Both the position numbers and the translations under genes were made by a program. The notes under the pieces are model-generated. The model saw only the letters and a program-made list of their open reading frames with translations. It was not told where the DNA came from and did no database searches. Source: Rodentibacter trehalosifermentans (GTDB taxonomy: Bacteria > Pseudomonadota > Gammaproteobacteria > Enterobacterales > Pasteurellaceae). Taken from it: DNA of 64,000 nt. Where the stretch lies: positions 31,872-95,871 of the forward strand of contig NZ_MLHL01000009.1 in assembly GCF_002000545.1 (NCBI RefSeq), written 5' to 3'. Below, in pieces: positions 30,060 to 41,143 of this stretch (its first letter is position 1; the number at the start of each line of letters is the position of its first letter).

Positions 30060-30836
30060 ATGTTAGCCATTATTTCCCCCGCAAAAACCCTCGATTTTGA
30101 AAGTGCGGTGAGAAAACTTCCTGTTTTTCAACCGCACTTAACCGATTACAGTGCCCAATTAATTGATATTTGTCGCCAATTTTCTCCACAAGACATTGCT
30201 TCTTTAATGTCTATCAGCGATAAGCTGGCAGGGCTTAATGCCGCACGTTTTGCCGAGTGGACTATGGAACACAACGAACAGAATTCACGTGCCGCCATTT
30301 TTGCGTTTAAAGGCGATGTTTATACCGGCTTAGATGTCGATACCTTATCTAATGATGATATCCTGTTTGCACAATCTCATTTGCGTATGCTTTCCGGCTT
30401 GTATGGTTTACTTCGACCTCTGGATTTAATGCAGCCTTATCGTTTGGAAATGGGGACAAAATTAGCCAATAAAAAAGGCAAGGATCTTTATGCATTTTGG
30501 GGAAATGTGATTACCCAATCACTCCAGCAAGCCCTTGATGCACAAGGTGAGAATGTGTTGATTAATCTTGCCTCGGACGAATATTATAAATCGGTGAAAG
30601 AAAGCCAACTTCACGCACAAATCATCAAACCGATCTTTTTAGATAACAAAAACGGTCAATATAAAGTAGTGAGTTTTTATGCGAAAAAAGCCCGAGGGTT
30701 GATGTGCCGTTATATGATTCAACAGCGTTTAACCCAAGCGGAACAATTAAAAGATTTCGATTTAGGTGGTTATTGGTTTGATGAAGCGGCTTCTAATGAA
30801 AAAGAATGGATCTTTAAGCGGGAGCATTATGAATAA
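30060..30836 (+). CDS. yaaA: peroxide stress protein YaaA
   Basis: YaaA (DUF328) lowers intracellular iron during peroxide stress in E. coli and binds DNA in vitro. The 258-residue protein begins [15 protein letters not shown] and holds [31 protein letters not shown] (about 77-107), [11 protein letters not shown] and [12 protein letters not shown], all hallmarks of the family. GGAGAG lies before the ATG. It is 40 bases after dprA, and its stop overlaps the next gene by 8 bases, indicating translational coupling with the lipoprotein gene. Confidence 0.97.
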   Translation: MLAIISPAKTLDFESAVRKLPVFQPHLTDYSAQLIDICRQFSPQDIASLMSISDKLAGLNAARFAEWTMEHNEQNSRAAIFAFKGDVYTGLDVDTLSNDDILFAQSHLRMLSGLYGLLRPLDLMQPYRLEMGTKLANKKGKDLYAFWGNVITQSLQQALDAQGENVLINLASDEYYKSVKESQLHAQIIKPIFLDNKNGQYKVVSFYAKKARGLMCRYMIQQRLTQAEQLKDFDLGGYWFDEAASNEKEWIFKREHYE

Positions 30837-31422
30837 AATTATTGTTATTTTGACCGCACTTTTCCTCTCAGCCTGTGTAAGTCAACCTTCACAACTGGAT
30901 ATCCCTGAGCAGATTCAATACCAAAACAAACACTATCATAAAGCCGCCGGGCAAGATTTAGGCTCGGTGGCACGTTATGTCTATGCTAGTCAACCGGACA
31001 CTTTAGAAAAATGGCAGTCACAAATTGAATTGCTGTTGGATCGTAATGAAAGGCAGCTTGATATTAAAGATCGAATTACTTTGCGTGAGCGTGTTTATCG
31101 CAACACGGAAGTAGCATCATTCAAATTAACGCCAATCAAAAACAGCAAAACCAATAGGGATGAAGGATTAAAAGGCTATGTAATTTACGCACCGACGGAA
31201 AAAGATCCTTATTGGCAGGTGAATATGATGAGGGGAAAAGAAATGGCAACATGTGGTTTTGTACAATTTCAATATTCCCAAAAAGTGAAGAAAAGCCGAC
31301 ATTTAAGTAGGGAAAAAATTTTACGGTATTTGCAGAAATACCTCATTGCAAAGGAAATGAAACAGATTGATAACATGCCTTGGCAGTGGCACTGTCAAAA
31401 TATCAACAGAAAATTTATCTAG
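30829..31422 (+). CDS. lipoprotein of unknown function
   Basis: The ATG at 30829 overlaps the end of yaaA, has GGGAG just before it and opens on a lipoprotein signal ending in LFLSACVS, so Cys16 is the likely lipid site. The 197-residue product is otherwise charged, with [19 protein letters not shown] near residue 37 and two further cysteines (in TCGFVQ and WHCQNI). I recognise no domain. I recall a hypothetical gene in the same place in H. influenzae, between yaaA and pfkA, so it is probably a conserved Pasteurellaceae lipoprotein. Confidence 0.8.
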   Translation: MNKIIVILTALFLSACVSQPSQLDIPEQIQYQNKHYHKAAGQDLGSVARYVYASQPDTLEKWQSQIELLLDRNERQLDIKDRITLRERVYRNTEVASFKLTPIKNSKTNRDEGLKGYVIYAPTEKDPYWQVNMMRGKEMATCGFVQFQYSQKVKKSRHLSREKILRYLQKYLIAKEMKQIDNMPWQWHCQNINRKFI

Positions 31423-31526
31423 ATCAAAAGGTGAAGACATTTCTTAAATTTTTTCTAGAGCCATTAGACTGAATCGTGTAACCTTAGCAACATTTCTTTA
31501 TTTTTAACTTAATAAGTAGGTCGTAT

Positions 31527-32492
31527 ATGATTAAAAAAATTGCAGTATTAACCAGTGGTGGTGATGCCCCGGGGATGAACGCTGCCATTCGTGGCGTGGT
31601 ACGTGCGGCATTAGCGGAAGGTTTGGATGTTTTTGGTATCTATGATGGTTATCAAGGCTTATATAACAATAAAATTAAGCAATTAAACCGTTATAGTGTC
31701 TCTGATGTGATTAATCGTGGCGGGACATTTTTAGGTTCTGCACGTTTCCCTGAGTTTAAAAATCCGGAAGTGCGGGCAAAATGTGCGGAGATTTTACGTT
31801 CGCACGGCATTGATGCCTTAGTGGTGATTGGCGGTGACGGTTCTTATATGGGGGCTAAACTTCTCACGGAAGAACACGGTTTCCCTTGTGTCGGTATTCC
31901 GGGCACGATTGATAATGATGTGGCGGGAACGGATTACACCATCGGTTATCAAACCGCACTACAAACGGCGGTGGATGCGATTGACCGTTTACGTGATACC
32001 TCAAGTTCCCACCAGCGTATTTCTATCGTAGAAATTATGGGACGTCATTGTAGCGATTTAACTATTTCTGCAGGTATTGCCGGTGGTTGTGAATATATCG
32101 TTGCCTCTGAAATGGAATTTGATCGTGAAGAGTTAGTTCAGCAAATCGAACGCAGTATTATTCGGGGTAAACGCCATGCGATCATTGCGATCACTGAATT
32201 AATTACGGATGTTCATTCCCTTGCAAAAGAAATTGAAGCACGTGTAGGACACGAAACCCGCGCAACCGTATTAGGCCATATTCAACGTGGCGGTTCACCT
32301 TGTGCATTTGACCGTATTTTGGCTTCACGCATGGGGGTTTATGCGGTGGATATTCTACTTCAGGGCAAAGGCGGTTATTGTGTTGGGATCCAAAACGAAC
32401 AGCTTGTTCACCATGATATTATTGATGCGATCAATAATATGCGCCGTGAATTCAAAGCGGATTGGTTGGAAGTAGCGAAACGCTTAGAATAA
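31527..32492 (+). CDS. pfkA: 6-phosphofructokinase
   Basis: PfkA phosphorylates fructose 6-phosphate with ATP, the committed step of glycolysis. The 321-residue protein has standard length. The ATP site is [13 protein letters not shown] (about 11-23) and GGDGSYMGA (about 102-110). The substrate/catalytic block is [18 protein letters not shown] with the catalytic Asp. MGRHCSDLT and [10 protein letters not shown] follow. The tetramer is normally controlled by ADP/PEP. It is transcribed alone and followed by an uptake-signal terminator. Confidence 0.98.
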   Translation: MIKKIAVLTSGGDAPGMNAAIRGVVRAALAEGLDVFGIYDGYQGLYNNKIKQLNRYSVSDVINRGGTFLGSARFPEFKNPEVRAKCAEILRSHGIDALVVIGGDGSYMGAKLLTEEHGFPCVGIPGTIDNDVAGTDYTIGYQTALQTAVDAIDRLRDTSSSHQRISIVEIMGRHCSDLTISAGIAGGCEYIVASEMEFDREELVQQIERSIIRGKRHAIIAITELITDVHSLAKEIEARVGHETRATVLGHIQRGGSPCAFDRILASRMGVYAVDILLQGKGGYCVGIQNEQLVHHDIIDAINNMRREFKADWLEVAKRLE

Positions 32493-32500
32493 GTCATAAA

Positions 32501-32530
32501 AAAGTGCGGTTGTTTTCAACCGCATTTTTA
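32501..32530 (+). terminator. terminator of pfkA made from an inverted uptake-signal pair
   Basis: AAAGTGCGGTTG and CAACCGCATTTTT pair around TTTT and end in a T run. The first arm carries a perfect uptake 9-mer. Confidence 0.8.
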
Positions 32531-32582
32531 TATGCTACGCTTTGTCACCTCATATCTAAACATCAGTATTAAGGTTTAATCA

Positions 32583-33569
32583 ATGTTTACGGGTCTTTTA
32601 GTTGGGATTGCTTTCGGAATCCTCCTTCAGCGAACACAATTTTGCTTTGTTTCAGGCTTTCGCCGTTTATTGTTTGAAAAAAATTTCCAATTTTTAACCG
32701 CACTTTTCATCGCCGTAAGTGTGCAATCAGTGGGCTTTTTTACGCTTGCTGAGTTCGATCTTCTCACCATTCCTCAAACCCCTTTACCGATTTTTGCCAC
32801 CGTAGTTGGGGGGCTGTTATTTGGTGTGGGAATGGTGTTAAGCAACTGTTGTGGAAGTGGTGCTTGGTTTCGTTCAGCAGAAGGAGCACTTGGGAGTTTT
32901 TTAGCCTTGGTGGCTTTTGCGATAACCTTGGCATCAACACAAAGCGGCAGTCTTCATCATTTTATCCGCCGTTGGACGCAACAAAGCCCCCCCTGGGATA
33001 ACATCTACTTAACGTTAGCGATTTCACCTTGGTGGTTAGTGGGCATATTAGTGTTTTTTACCCTCATTTTATTTTTTCGCCGAGAAAAATTCAGTCGTGC
33101 TGAAAATCTTTCATTTTTTAACCGCACGTTTAAAAGTGATTGGAATCCTTATCTCGGCGGATTGTTAATGGGAGGATTGGGCGTTTTGGCATGGTATCTC
33201 AGTGCACAAACCGGCCGTAATTATGGCTATGGCATTGCCGTGCCCTCCGCCAATGTTGTGCAATATTTAGTGATTGGACAACAACGCTATTTAAACTGGG
33301 GGAGTTTATTTGTTTTAGGCATTCCGCTGGGGGCGTTTATCATGGCGAAACTAAGCGGTGATTTTCAGTTAAGAATGCCTGAACCAAAAGAGGCTTTACG
33401 CCGCATTGCAGGTGGTGTAACGATGGGGTTTGGAGCGGCACTGGCCGGCGGTTGTACGGTTACTAATGCATTAGTGGCAACAGCTTATTTTTCTTGGCAA
33501 GGTTGGTTGGCAACGGGCTGTATTTTAATGGGATGTTGGGGAGCGAATAAATGGCTCGTCAAAAGATAA
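32583..33569 (+). CDS. YeeE/YedE-family sulfur-compound transporter
   Basis: This 328-residue inner-membrane protein has about nine helices. Two conserved Cys-containing repeats mark the YeeE/YedE (TsuA) family: LSNCCGSGAWFRSAEG (about 87-102) and AGGCTVTNALVATAY (about 291-305), plus QRTQFCFVSGFR near the start. Members import thiosulfate by passing it along these cysteines. The next gene, 14 bases downstream, encodes a rhodanese lipoprotein, so a role in uptake of sulfane sulfur delivered in the periplasm is plausible. Substrate assignment is inferred. Confidence 0.9.
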   Translation: MFTGLLVGIAFGILLQRTQFCFVSGFRRLLFEKNFQFLTALFIAVSVQSVGFFTLAEFDLLTIPQTPLPIFATVVGGLLFGVGMVLSNCCGSGAWFRSAEGALGSFLALVAFAITLASTQSGSLHHFIRRWTQQSPPWDNIYLTLAISPWWLVGILVFFTLILFFRREKFSRAENLSFFNRTFKSDWNPYLGGLLMGGLGVLAWYLSAQTGRNYGYGIAVPSANVVQYLVIGQQRYLNWGSLFVLGIPLGAFIMAKLSGDFQLRMPEPKEALRRIAGGVTMGFGAALAGGCTVTNALVATAYFSWQGWLATGCILMGCWGANKWLVKR

Positions 33570-33583
33570 AAGGAAAAAACACA

Positions 33584-34960
33584 ATGAAATTTAACCGCAC
33601 TTTATTGGGCACAAGTCTGCTATTTTTGCTTGCCGCATGTGAAGATAATCAAGTGAAAACCATTGAAACCAAAGCACTTTTAGAGAATTTAAATAATCCG
33701 AATTATGTGATTATTGATTCTCGTCAAGACAGCTTTTACAACGGTTTTAAAGATAACAATGCGACACGCGGCGGGCATATTCCTGGTGCTGTGTCGTTTT
33801 CTTGTGCCTGGTTGGATGCCATCGCACCGGACAAATTTGAATCTTTTGCGACAGCTAAAGGCATCACAAAAGATAAAACCTTGGTTTTTTACGATTCTAA
33901 TCCCGATAATCTTGCTTGTATCAGTGCGGATTTCGCTGCCAAAGGTTACAAAACATTCGTTTTTAATGATTTTGTGAGCTATGCCAATGCGGGCTATCCT
34001 TTGGAATATTTTCCAAATTTCCATTATAGCGTATCGCCTGACTGGGTTAATGCGGTGATTAACGGAGAAAAACCGGAAACCTACGAGAATAATCAATTTG
34101 CCGTTTTTGAGGTTTCTTGGGGGCCTTTGGAGAAATCGCAGGGGTATGTTCAACATATTGGGGGGGCCTATCACTTCGATACAGATTGGATTGAAAACGG
34201 TCCCATTTGGAATTTATCCTCACCGGAGGTGATTGAACAAAATTTATTAAAAAATGGTATCACTGCGGATAAAACGATTATTTTATATTCTGATAACCAA
34301 TTAGCGGCCTATCGTGTATTCTGGGCGTTGAAATGGGCAGGCGTGAAAGATGTGAGAGTGTTAAACGGTAATCTTTCGACGTGGATGGATGCTAATTTGC
34401 CCACAGAGACCACAATGAATACGCCTGCACCAGAAACCGTTTTTGGTGCAAAAATTCCAGCCAATCCCGCAATTGATATTGAAACCCCAAAAGAAATTAT
34501 CGCCGCTCAAAAACAGGGATTGAAGTTAATCAGCAATCGGGCTTGGGATGAATATGTAGGAAAAATCAGCGGCTATGATTATATTCCGGGAAAAGGTGAG
34601 CCTTTGGGCGCAATTTGGGGCTTTGCCGGAACGGATTCGTCCAATATGGCGGATTATTATGATCCCGATGGAACGTTGCGCAATCCAAATGAAATATTTG
34701 CTTTATGGAAAACCCAAGGCATTGAAAAAAATGATAAATTAGCCTTTTATTGTGGTACGGGCTGGCGTGCCGGCGTGCCTTGGTTTATGACGCAGCTCGC
34801 CGGTTGGACAAATACCGCCGTGTATGACGGTGGCTGGAATCAATGGCAAATGGATTCCATTTACCCTGTACAAAAAGGTGCGCCGAATAATCTTTTAAAA
34901 CCGGATGCCAAAAATGATTTTGGTAAAGTAATGAAAAAAGGAAATTCTTGCAAAAGTTAA
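33584..34960 (+). CDS. periplasmic lipoprotein with three rhodanese domains
   Basis: This is a 458-residue sulfurtransferase. The start at 33584 follows AAAGGA by about 7 bases and opens on a lipoprotein signal ending in LLAACED. Three rhodanese modules follow (about residues 25-140, 150-285 and 290-440). The first two lack an active-site Cys (YDSNPDNLAC and YSDNQLAAYR where the loop should be). The third has the full loop FYCGTGWRAG. So one catalytic unit is preceded by two degenerate ones, as in some thiosulfate:cyanide sulfurtransferases. It is coupled to the upstream YeeE-type transporter and may supply it with sulfane sulfur. Confidence 0.88.
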   Translation: MKFNRTLLGTSLLFLLAACEDNQVKTIETKALLENLNNPNYVIIDSRQDSFYNGFKDNNATRGGHIPGAVSFSCAWLDAIAPDKFESFATAKGITKDKTLVFYDSNPDNLACISADFAAKGYKTFVFNDFVSYANAGYPLEYFPNFHYSVSPDWVNAVINGEKPETYENNQFAVFEVSWGPLEKSQGYVQHIGGAYHFDTDWIENGPIWNLSSPEVIEQNLLKNGITADKTIILYSDNQLAAYRVFWALKWAGVKDVRVLNGNLSTWMDANLPTETTMNTPAPETVFGAKIPANPAIDIETPKEIIAAQKQGLKLISNRAWDEYVGKISGYDYIPGKGEPLGAIWGFAGTDSSNMADYYDPDGTLRNPNEIFALWKTQGIEKNDKLAFYCGTGWRAGVPWFMTQLAGWTNTAVYDGGWNQWQMDSIYPVQKGAPNNLLKPDAKNDFGKVMKKGNSCKS

Positions 34961-34994
34961 TTTTCGCTAAAATTTGCATAGCTTTTTATTGCGT

Positions 34995-35027
34995 AAAAGT
35001 GCGGTCAGATTGACCGCACTTTTTTAT
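34995..35027. terminator. bidirectional terminator from a perfect inverted uptake-signal pair
   Basis: AAAAGTGCGGTCA and TGACCGCACTTTT form a perfect 13-bp stem with a GAT loop and a T run. It separates the rhodanese gene from convergent ndh. Confidence 0.88.
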
Positions 35028-35030
35028 GGA

Positions 35031-36365
35031 TTAATGTAACTTCAATCTCGGTTTCAAATAGCGGTTAATTTTATCAACCAAAATAATCAACCCGATTTTG
35101 ATACAGCCATGCAAAGCATGTTGATGCATGCGATAAAGGGAAACATAAGCAAATTGCGCAAATTTACCATGTACGGTTAATGGGTTTTTGCCAAATTTAT
35201 TGGTTAAACTGCCCAGTGCAGTGAAACTGGAAAGTGACACCAACGTACCTTTATCATTATATTTAAAAGGTTTTAGCGGTTTGTTTTCAAAAATTGCAAA
35301 GATATTTTTTGCACAAGCCTTTGCCATTTGGTGTGCTGCCTGAGCACGTGGTGGAACTAATTTGCCGTTTTCTTGCATCAAAGCCGCACAGTCGCCAATC
35401 GCAAAAATACTATCATCGACCGTGGTTTGTAGCGTGCCCTTCACCACCAATTGATTAATACGGTTGATTTCCAAGCCGTCAAAATTATGGGTCACTTTCG
35501 ATGTGCGTACACCCGCAGCCCAAACGATGAGATCGGCTTTGATTTCTTCGCCCTCTTTTGTCACAAGTGTATTTGGCTGAGCTTCCGTAATCATAGTATT
35601 CAATTTTACATTGGCACCCATTTCATGCAGTTCATCCAATACGGCGGCAGAGAGATCTTCCGGCAATGCGGGTAATAAACGAGGTCCGGCTTCCACTAAT
35701 GTCACTTGCAGACAGGAACTGTCAATTTTTCCGTAACCGTAAGAAGATAAATCTTCTGCGGCGTGGTAAAGCTCTGCGGTCAATTCCACCCCTGTTGCAC
35801 CGCCGCCTACAATGGCGATATTAACTTTGTTTTCATCCACCAGTTTTTGTTTTGACTCGGCTTCGCCAATATCATCCAACACACGATTTTCAGAAAATTT
35901 TAGGAAAAGTTCCAACATTTTATGTTGGAAACGTAAGGCTTGCTCGGAGCTGTCTAAGAAAATGCAATTCTCCGCTACACCTTTTGTGTTGAAATCGTTA
36001 GATTTACTGCCAATCGCCATCACAAGATAATCGTAAGGAATACGGCGGGCAATCACCAACATATCGCCTTCCTGTCCATAAACCGGGGCTAACTCCACAT
36101 ATTTTTGTTCACGATTGATGCGTGTAATTGAGCCTTGTTCAAAGCTAAAATAATGGTTTTTACCGTGGGCCCGATAACTTAATGAATCCACGCCGTCATC
36201 CATCACGCCTGTGGCAATTTCGTGTAATAAAGGTTTCCAAAGATGGGTGGCATTACGATCCACAAGGGTGATTTTTGCCTGTCCTTTGCGACCCAGTTTA
36301 TCGCCTAAAAAAGTCGCCAATTCAATTCCGCCGGCCCCCCCGCCAACGATAACGACATTCTTCAT
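35031..36365 (-). CDS. ndh: type II NADH dehydrogenase
   Basis: Ndh passes electrons from NADH to quinone without pumping protons, at the inner face of the cytoplasmic membrane. The 444-residue flavoprotein has the FAD-binding GGGAGGIELA (8-17), the NADH-binding IAIVGGGATGVELTAELYH (about 182-200) and the second FAD motif DSIFAIGDCA (about 313). A basic C-terminal helix region probably attaches it to the membrane. It is monocistronic and convergent with the rhodanese gene. Confidence 0.97.
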   Translation of the reverse strand: MKNVVIVGGGAGGIELATFLGDKLGRKGQAKITLVDRNATHLWKPLLHEIATGVMDDGVDSLSYRAHGKNHYFSFEQGSITRINREQKYVELAPVYGQEGDMLVIARRIPYDYLVMAIGSKSNDFNTKGVAENCIFLDSSEQALRFQHKMLELFLKFSENRVLDDIGEAESKQKLVDENKVNIAIVGGGATGVELTAELYHAAEDLSSYGYGKIDSSCLQVTLVEAGPRLLPALPEDLSAAVLDELHEMGANVKLNTMITEAQPNTLVTKEGEEIKADLIVWAAGVRTSKVTHNFDGLEINRINQLVVKGTLQTTVDDSIFAIGDCAALMQENGKLVPPRAQAAHQMAKACAKNIFAIFENKPLKPFKYNDKGTLVSLSSFTALGSLTNKFGKNPLTVHGKFAQFAYVSLYRMHQHALHGCIKIGLIILVDKINRYLKPRLKLH

Positions 36366-36465
36366 ACTGCTCTCCTAAATAAAATATTGTTAAAAATGTT
36401 AAATCTTTGTAATGATAGCATAACTCAAGAAATGATAAGAAAAACTTTTGTCAAAATAACCGCAC

Positions 36466-37089
36466 TTATCGGTGGCAACGTTCATAAAGCGGTTGTAATT
36501 GCCGAATGGTATTGGCTATAAAATCAACAGGATAGATATTCTGTAATGCATTTTTTTCAATATTACGACCAATGCACCAAAAATCCTCATCAGAACGCAA
36601 AGATAAATCTTCCACCGCAAGCCGATTAACCTGACGAAAATCCGCATATTCGCTTTCATCGCCACGCCATATATCCCAATGGGAAAAGGCTTCAAAATCG
36701 AAATCATCCCACCACCGGTTATATTGTTGCAGATTAATTTGCGAGCGATCCGCGCGGTAACAATGCCAATCCAAACTCACGGAAAGGCGGCGGCGATTCA
36801 ATAGAACAGAAAAAATTGCTGCTGAGTTTTGATTAAATTCATATTTAAAATATGCAAAAAAATGCGCCCGCACTTGCCATCCGTTCGTCCAGCTTTCAAT
36901 GTGCGGCTTGGCAAATGGCGCGCCAAGTTGCACCGATACAGCCTGAATAATGGCTTTCCAATTTTCCCATTCCGTTTTGTAACGTGCCTTGATCGCCGGA
37001 ATTTCTTCAGGACAAAATTTCTTCATTTGAGCAAATTGAAAGAAAGGAATATTGAAAAGATCGCAAGATTTTTCGGATAAAGTGAGCAT
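36466..37089 (-). CDS. HI_0552-family protein
   Basis: This 207-residue cytosolic protein resembles the Pasteurellaceae family named HI_0552, of unknown function. It is rich in Trp and Tyr (for example WTNGWQVRAHFFAYFKYEF near residue 67 and NRWWDDFDFEAFSHWDIWRG near 123) and has no signal peptide. The order rsmA-apaH-this gene is the one I recall from H. influenzae, which supports the assignment. It starts 41 bases after apaH and is probably in the same transcript. No catalytic motif can be named. Confidence 0.8.
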   Translation of the reverse strand: MLTLSEKSCDLFNIPFFQFAQMKKFCPEEIPAIKARYKTEWENWKAIIQAVSVQLGAPFAKPHIESWTNGWQVRAHFFAYFKYEFNQNSAAIFSVLLNRRRLSVSLDWHCYRADRSQINLQQYNRWWDDFDFEAFSHWDIWRGDESEYADFRQVNRLAVEDLSLRSDEDFWCIGRNIEKNALQNIYPVDFIANTIRQLQPLYERCHR

Positions 37090-37130
37090 GATTAAATTTC
37101 CAGAAAGTAAATGAGGCTTTAACGGCTTGG

Positions 37131-37958
37131 TTAAAAATCGTTGTAGTTTTTAATCGCACTTTGCGTGAAAACGCCCTTATCTTCCCAGCGCAACATTGTC
37201 ATTCGGTTGTTCCAAACACAGCCCGTGTCCAAGGCGTAAATATTTTGCGGCGTGGGTTCGTCCACCAAGCTCGCCCAATGCCCGAAAACAATCGGGATTT
37301 GTTGATAAAGGGGATTTGGCAGATTAAACCAAGGGGTCAGTTCTGCCGGTGCGGCTTTCGGTGGGGCTTTACAAGCAAAATCCAAACGATGATCCCAATA
37401 GCAAAAACGCATTCGGGTGAATACATTGATACTGTAGCGCAGGCGTTCAATGCCTTGCAAATCAGGCGACCATCGATTCGGTGAGTTGTCGTACATTTGT
37501 GCAAGCAAGGCGGCAAAATCGCCGTTTTGTAAAATCTCTTCCACCTCTTTTGCACAGGCTTTTGCTGTCGCCAAATCCCAATCGGGTGAGATCCCGGCGT
37601 GTGCCATGACAACCCCCGGGTTTTCGTTGTGAACCAATAAAGGTTGATGACACAACCAATCCACCAGCTCCTCAAAATCGGGCGCATTAAAAATGGCGTC
37701 TACACGATCACGGGGTTTCACTTTTTTGATACCAAGTGTGGTGGCAATGAAATGTAAATCGTGATTGCCTAACACCGTTTGTGCAGCCTGGCCTAAGGAT
37801 TTGACAAAACGTAAACATTCTAGGGATTTATCGCCCCGAGCCACCAAATCGCCCACAAGGTAAAGTTTATCCCGTGTCGGCTCAAATTCCACTTTTTCCA
37901 ACAAAAGCTGTAATTCATCAAAACAACCATGCAGATCACCTACAAAATAATTTGCCAT
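37131..37958 (-). CDS. apaH: diadenosine tetraphosphatase (symmetrical)
   Basis: ApaH hydrolyses Ap4A to two ADP and also removes Np4 caps from RNA. The 275-residue protein shows the calcineurin-like metal motifs in order: [10 protein letters not shown] (from residue 7), [12 protein letters not shown] (about 34-45), LGNHDLH (about 63-69) and [12 protein letters not shown] (about 120). It starts 14 bases after rsmA, the arrangement also seen in enteric bacteria. Confidence 0.97.
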   Translation of the reverse strand: MANYFVGDLHGCFDELQLLLEKVEFEPTRDKLYLVGDLVARGDKSLECLRFVKSLGQAAQTVLGNHDLHFIATTLGIKKVKPRDRVDAIFNAPDFEELVDWLCHQPLLVHNENPGVVMAHAGISPDWDLATAKACAKEVEEILQNGDFAALLAQMYDNSPNRWSPDLQGIERLRYSINVFTRMRFCYWDHRLDFACKAPPKAAPAELTPWFNLPNPLYQQIPIVFGHWASLVDEPTPQNIYALDTGCVWNNRMTMLRWEDKGVFTQSAIKNYNDF

Positions 37959-37972
37959 TTTTGACCGCTCTT

Positions 37973-38833
37973 TTATTCGTCTAAAGCCACAATTTCATCT
38001 TGTTTACCTTCTATCGGCGGATTGTCTGCCAACCAATTCGCCAAACGGGCATAATCGGCAATAGCGAGGTTTTCTGCGCGTGCGTTTAAATCGATACCAA
38101 GTGCGGTCAGATTTTCCGCTGAAAAGAGCGTGGAAAGTGCATTGCGTAATGTCTTACGACGTTGATTAAATGCTTGCGAACAAACACGGTTAAGCCAATA
38201 TAAATCCTTTACAGGGTGAGGTAAGGTGGTATGCGGAACAAGACGAACCACAGCAGAATCCACTTTGGGCGCAGGTTTAAATGCACTTGGCGGCACTTCC
38301 AGCACCGGCATTACTTGGCAAAAATATTGTGCCATAATGGTTAACCGCCCGTAGGCTTTGCTGTTTGGTGCGGCGCAAAGACGTTTCACCACCTCTTTTT
38401 GGAGCATAAAATGCATATCTTGAATGAGGTGATGATATTGGAATAGATGGAACATCAACGGAGTAGAAATGTTATAAGGCAGATTGCCGAATACCCGCAA
38501 TTTTTGTTTTGGCTCTCGGGTTTGTTCCGCATAAAGTTGTCCAAAATCAAATTGCATCGCATCGGTTTCGATCACCGTTAATTTTTGATGTAAAAAAGGA
38601 TGGTGGCGTAAACGCTCAGCAAGATCACGGTCAAGTTCTACCACCGTTAAATGGTCTACTTGCTCACCAACCGGTTCGGTCAGTGCGCCAAGCCCGGGAC
38701 CGATTTCCACTAAAAATTGTTCTTTTTGCGGATAAATTGCCGCCACAATGTTTTGGATCACATTATTATCGTGCAAAAAATTTTGCCCGAAACGTTTACG
38801 GGCGGTATGCCCTAAGTGTTTTTTTGAATTCAT
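37973..38833 (-). CDS. rsmA: 16S rRNA (adenine-1518/1519-N6)-dimethyltransferase
   Basis: RsmA (KsgA) dimethylates two adjacent adenines in helix 45 of 16S rRNA late in 30S assembly. The start at 38833 ([22 protein letters not shown]) matches the H. influenzae protein as I recall it, giving 286 residues. SAM-binding [12 protein letters not shown] (about 43-54), the catalytic FGNLPYNIS and the C-terminal [13 protein letters not shown] and [12 protein letters not shown] blocks are present. It is the first gene of rsmA-apaH-HI_0552. Confidence 0.98.
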   Translation of the reverse strand: MNSKKHLGHTARKRFGQNFLHDNNVIQNIVAAIYPQKEQFLVEIGPGLGALTEPVGEQVDHLTVVELDRDLAERLRHHPFLHQKLTVIETDAMQFDFGQLYAEQTREPKQKLRVFGNLPYNISTPLMFHLFQYHHLIQDMHFMLQKEVVKRLCAAPNSKAYGRLTIMAQYFCQVMPVLEVPPSAFKPAPKVDSAVVRLVPHTTLPHPVKDLYWLNRVCSQAFNQRRKTLRNALSTLFSAENLTALGIDLNARAENLAIADYARLANWLADNPPIEGKQDEIVALDE

Positions 38834-38910
38834 AATACACAATCTTTTATAAAAGTGCGGCTATTATAGACCCTGTTTCCGGTTTGTAAATCGTTGCAAA
38901 TCCAGAGTAG

Positions 38911-39258
<348 letters not shown>

Positions 39259-39274
39259 TTCATTTCATTCTGTG

Positions 39275-39300
39275 AAGCCGATTTTTATCGGCTTTCTTTT
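39275..39300 (+). terminator. terminator of infA
   Basis: The stem AAGCCGAT/ATCGGCTT has a TTTT loop, followed by a T-rich stretch. Confidence 0.8.
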
Positions 39301-39323
39301 TGCTTAAAAAGACTTCAACTCTA

Positions 39324-39351
39324 TTGCGGAAAACAAAATTTTCGGTATAAT
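39324..39351 (+). promoter_or_regulatory. promoter of rpsF-priB-rpsR-rplI
   Basis: TTGCGG (39324-39329) and a perfect TATAAT (39346-39351) are 16 bases apart, about 95 bases before rpsF. The leader may bind S6-S18 for autoregulation, as known elsewhere, but I cannot confirm the structure. Confidence 0.6.
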
Positions 39352-39445
39352 CCGCAACCCTTAGCCACATTCAATTTTCGTTCCTTGCCTTTGCAGATTG
39401 GTGGCTGGTCTCCGTCAAAGGCTGATTAACCCGTAAGGAGCATTC

Positions 39446-39809
39446 ATGCGTCACTACGAAATCGTGTTTATGGTTCATCCGGACCAAAGCGAGCAAGTAC
39501 CAGGTATGATTGAACGTTACACAGGTTCTGTAAAAGAAGCCGGTGGTCAAGTTCATCGCCTAGAAGATTGGGGTCGTCGCCAATTAGCGTACCCAATTAA
39601 TAAATTACACAAAGCACATTATGTGCTTATGAATGTAGAAGCGCCTCAACAAGTCATCGACGAGCTAGAAACGACTTTCCGTTATAACGATGCTGTATTA
39701 CGCAGTCTTGTTATTCACACTAAGCACGCCGTAACAGAAGCGTCCCCAATGGTTAAGGCTAAAGAAGATCGTAAGCCTTTAACTGAAGTTGAAAACAACG
39801 ATTTTGAGG

Positions 39810-39823
<14 letters not shown>
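39446..39823 (+). CDS. rpsF: 30S ribosomal protein S6
   Basis: S6 binds the central domain of 16S rRNA together with S18. The 125-residue protein starts [20 protein letters not shown], 6 bases after AAGGAG, and carries [27 protein letters not shown]. Its acidic tail (NDFEDAEE) recalls the Glu-extended S6 of E. coli. priB begins inside its last codons. Confidence 0.98.
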
Positions 39824-40378
<555 letters not shown>

Positions 40379-40393
40379 TAAGGAGAAGGTCGA

Positions 40394-40843
40394 ATGCAAG
40401 TTATTCTTTTAGATAAAATCGCTCACCTCGGTAATGTGGGTGATCAAGTTGATGTTAAATCAGGTTTTGCCCGTAACTTCTTAATCCCACAAGGTAAAGC
40501 AGTGATGGCAACAAAAGCTAACATCGAACATTTTGAAGCACGCCGTGCCGAGTTAGAAGAAAAAGCAGCGAAAGCGTTAGCGGCTGCTGTTGACCGTGCA
40601 GAACGTTTAGAAGCCCTTGGGTCTGTGACTATCGCTTCTAAAGCCGGTGATGAAGGTCGTTTATTCGGTGCAATTACAACCCGTGATGTGGCTGAAGCTG
40701 TGGTTGCAGCCGGCGTTGAGATTGCAAAAAGCGAAGTTCGTTTACCAAACGGCCCAATCCGTACTCTTGGTGATCACGATGTTCGTTTCCAACTTCACGG
40801 TGAAGTATTTGCATCATTAAACGTGATTGTTGTTGCTGAATAA
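40394..40843 (+). CDS. rplI: 50S ribosomal protein L9
   Basis: L9 is a two-domain protein that projects from the 50S near L1 and limits frameshifting. At 149 residues it has the exact usual length. The N-terminal domain ([32 protein letters not shown]), the long connecting helix (about 41-75) and the C-terminal [16 protein letters not shown] are clear. It is the last gene of the operon. Confidence 0.98.
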   Translation: MQVILLDKIAHLGNVGDQVDVKSGFARNFLIPQGKAVMATKANIEHFEARRAELEEKAAKALAAAVDRAERLEALGSVTIASKAGDEGRLFGAITTRDVAEAVVAAGVEIAKSEVRLPNGPIRTLGDHDVRFQLHGEVFASLNVIVVAE

Positions 40844-40881
40844 TTTATTCATAATGAGCCCAGATTGGGTTAAATGATACA

Positions 40882-40915
40882 AAAAACCTCTAACCATAAT
40901 GGCTAGAGGTTTTTT
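40882..40915 (+). terminator. terminator of the rpsF operon
   Basis: The stem AACCTCTAACC/GGCTAGAGGTT (one mismatch) with a loop of ATAAT is flanked by A and T runs. Confidence 0.85.
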
Positions 40916-41143
40916 ATTATTGGAATATTAAAAAAGTGCGGGCGTTTTTAAGGGAATTTTCAGTATTATGTGGCGGTTGCTCAAACCGGATTTTTGTTGA
41001 TTTTACCGTACTATAAAACATAACAAACTTTATTTTTTCAATATCGCCAAATTAATTTTTACAATCGCTACATAATGTCGAAAAATTCCCTTTAAAAATA
41101 CAATGTGGGTGAACCTTATTCACCACTTGCCATTCCCATCAAT
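40916..41143. other. non-coding stretch downstream of the Slam-type gene
   Basis: No gene is evident. It carries an uptake-signal variant near 40935 and, at 41062-41082, a 21-base sequence with the palindromic core ACATAATGTCG. That sequence recurs on the other side of the Slam locus at 44913-44934. Confidence 0.5.
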
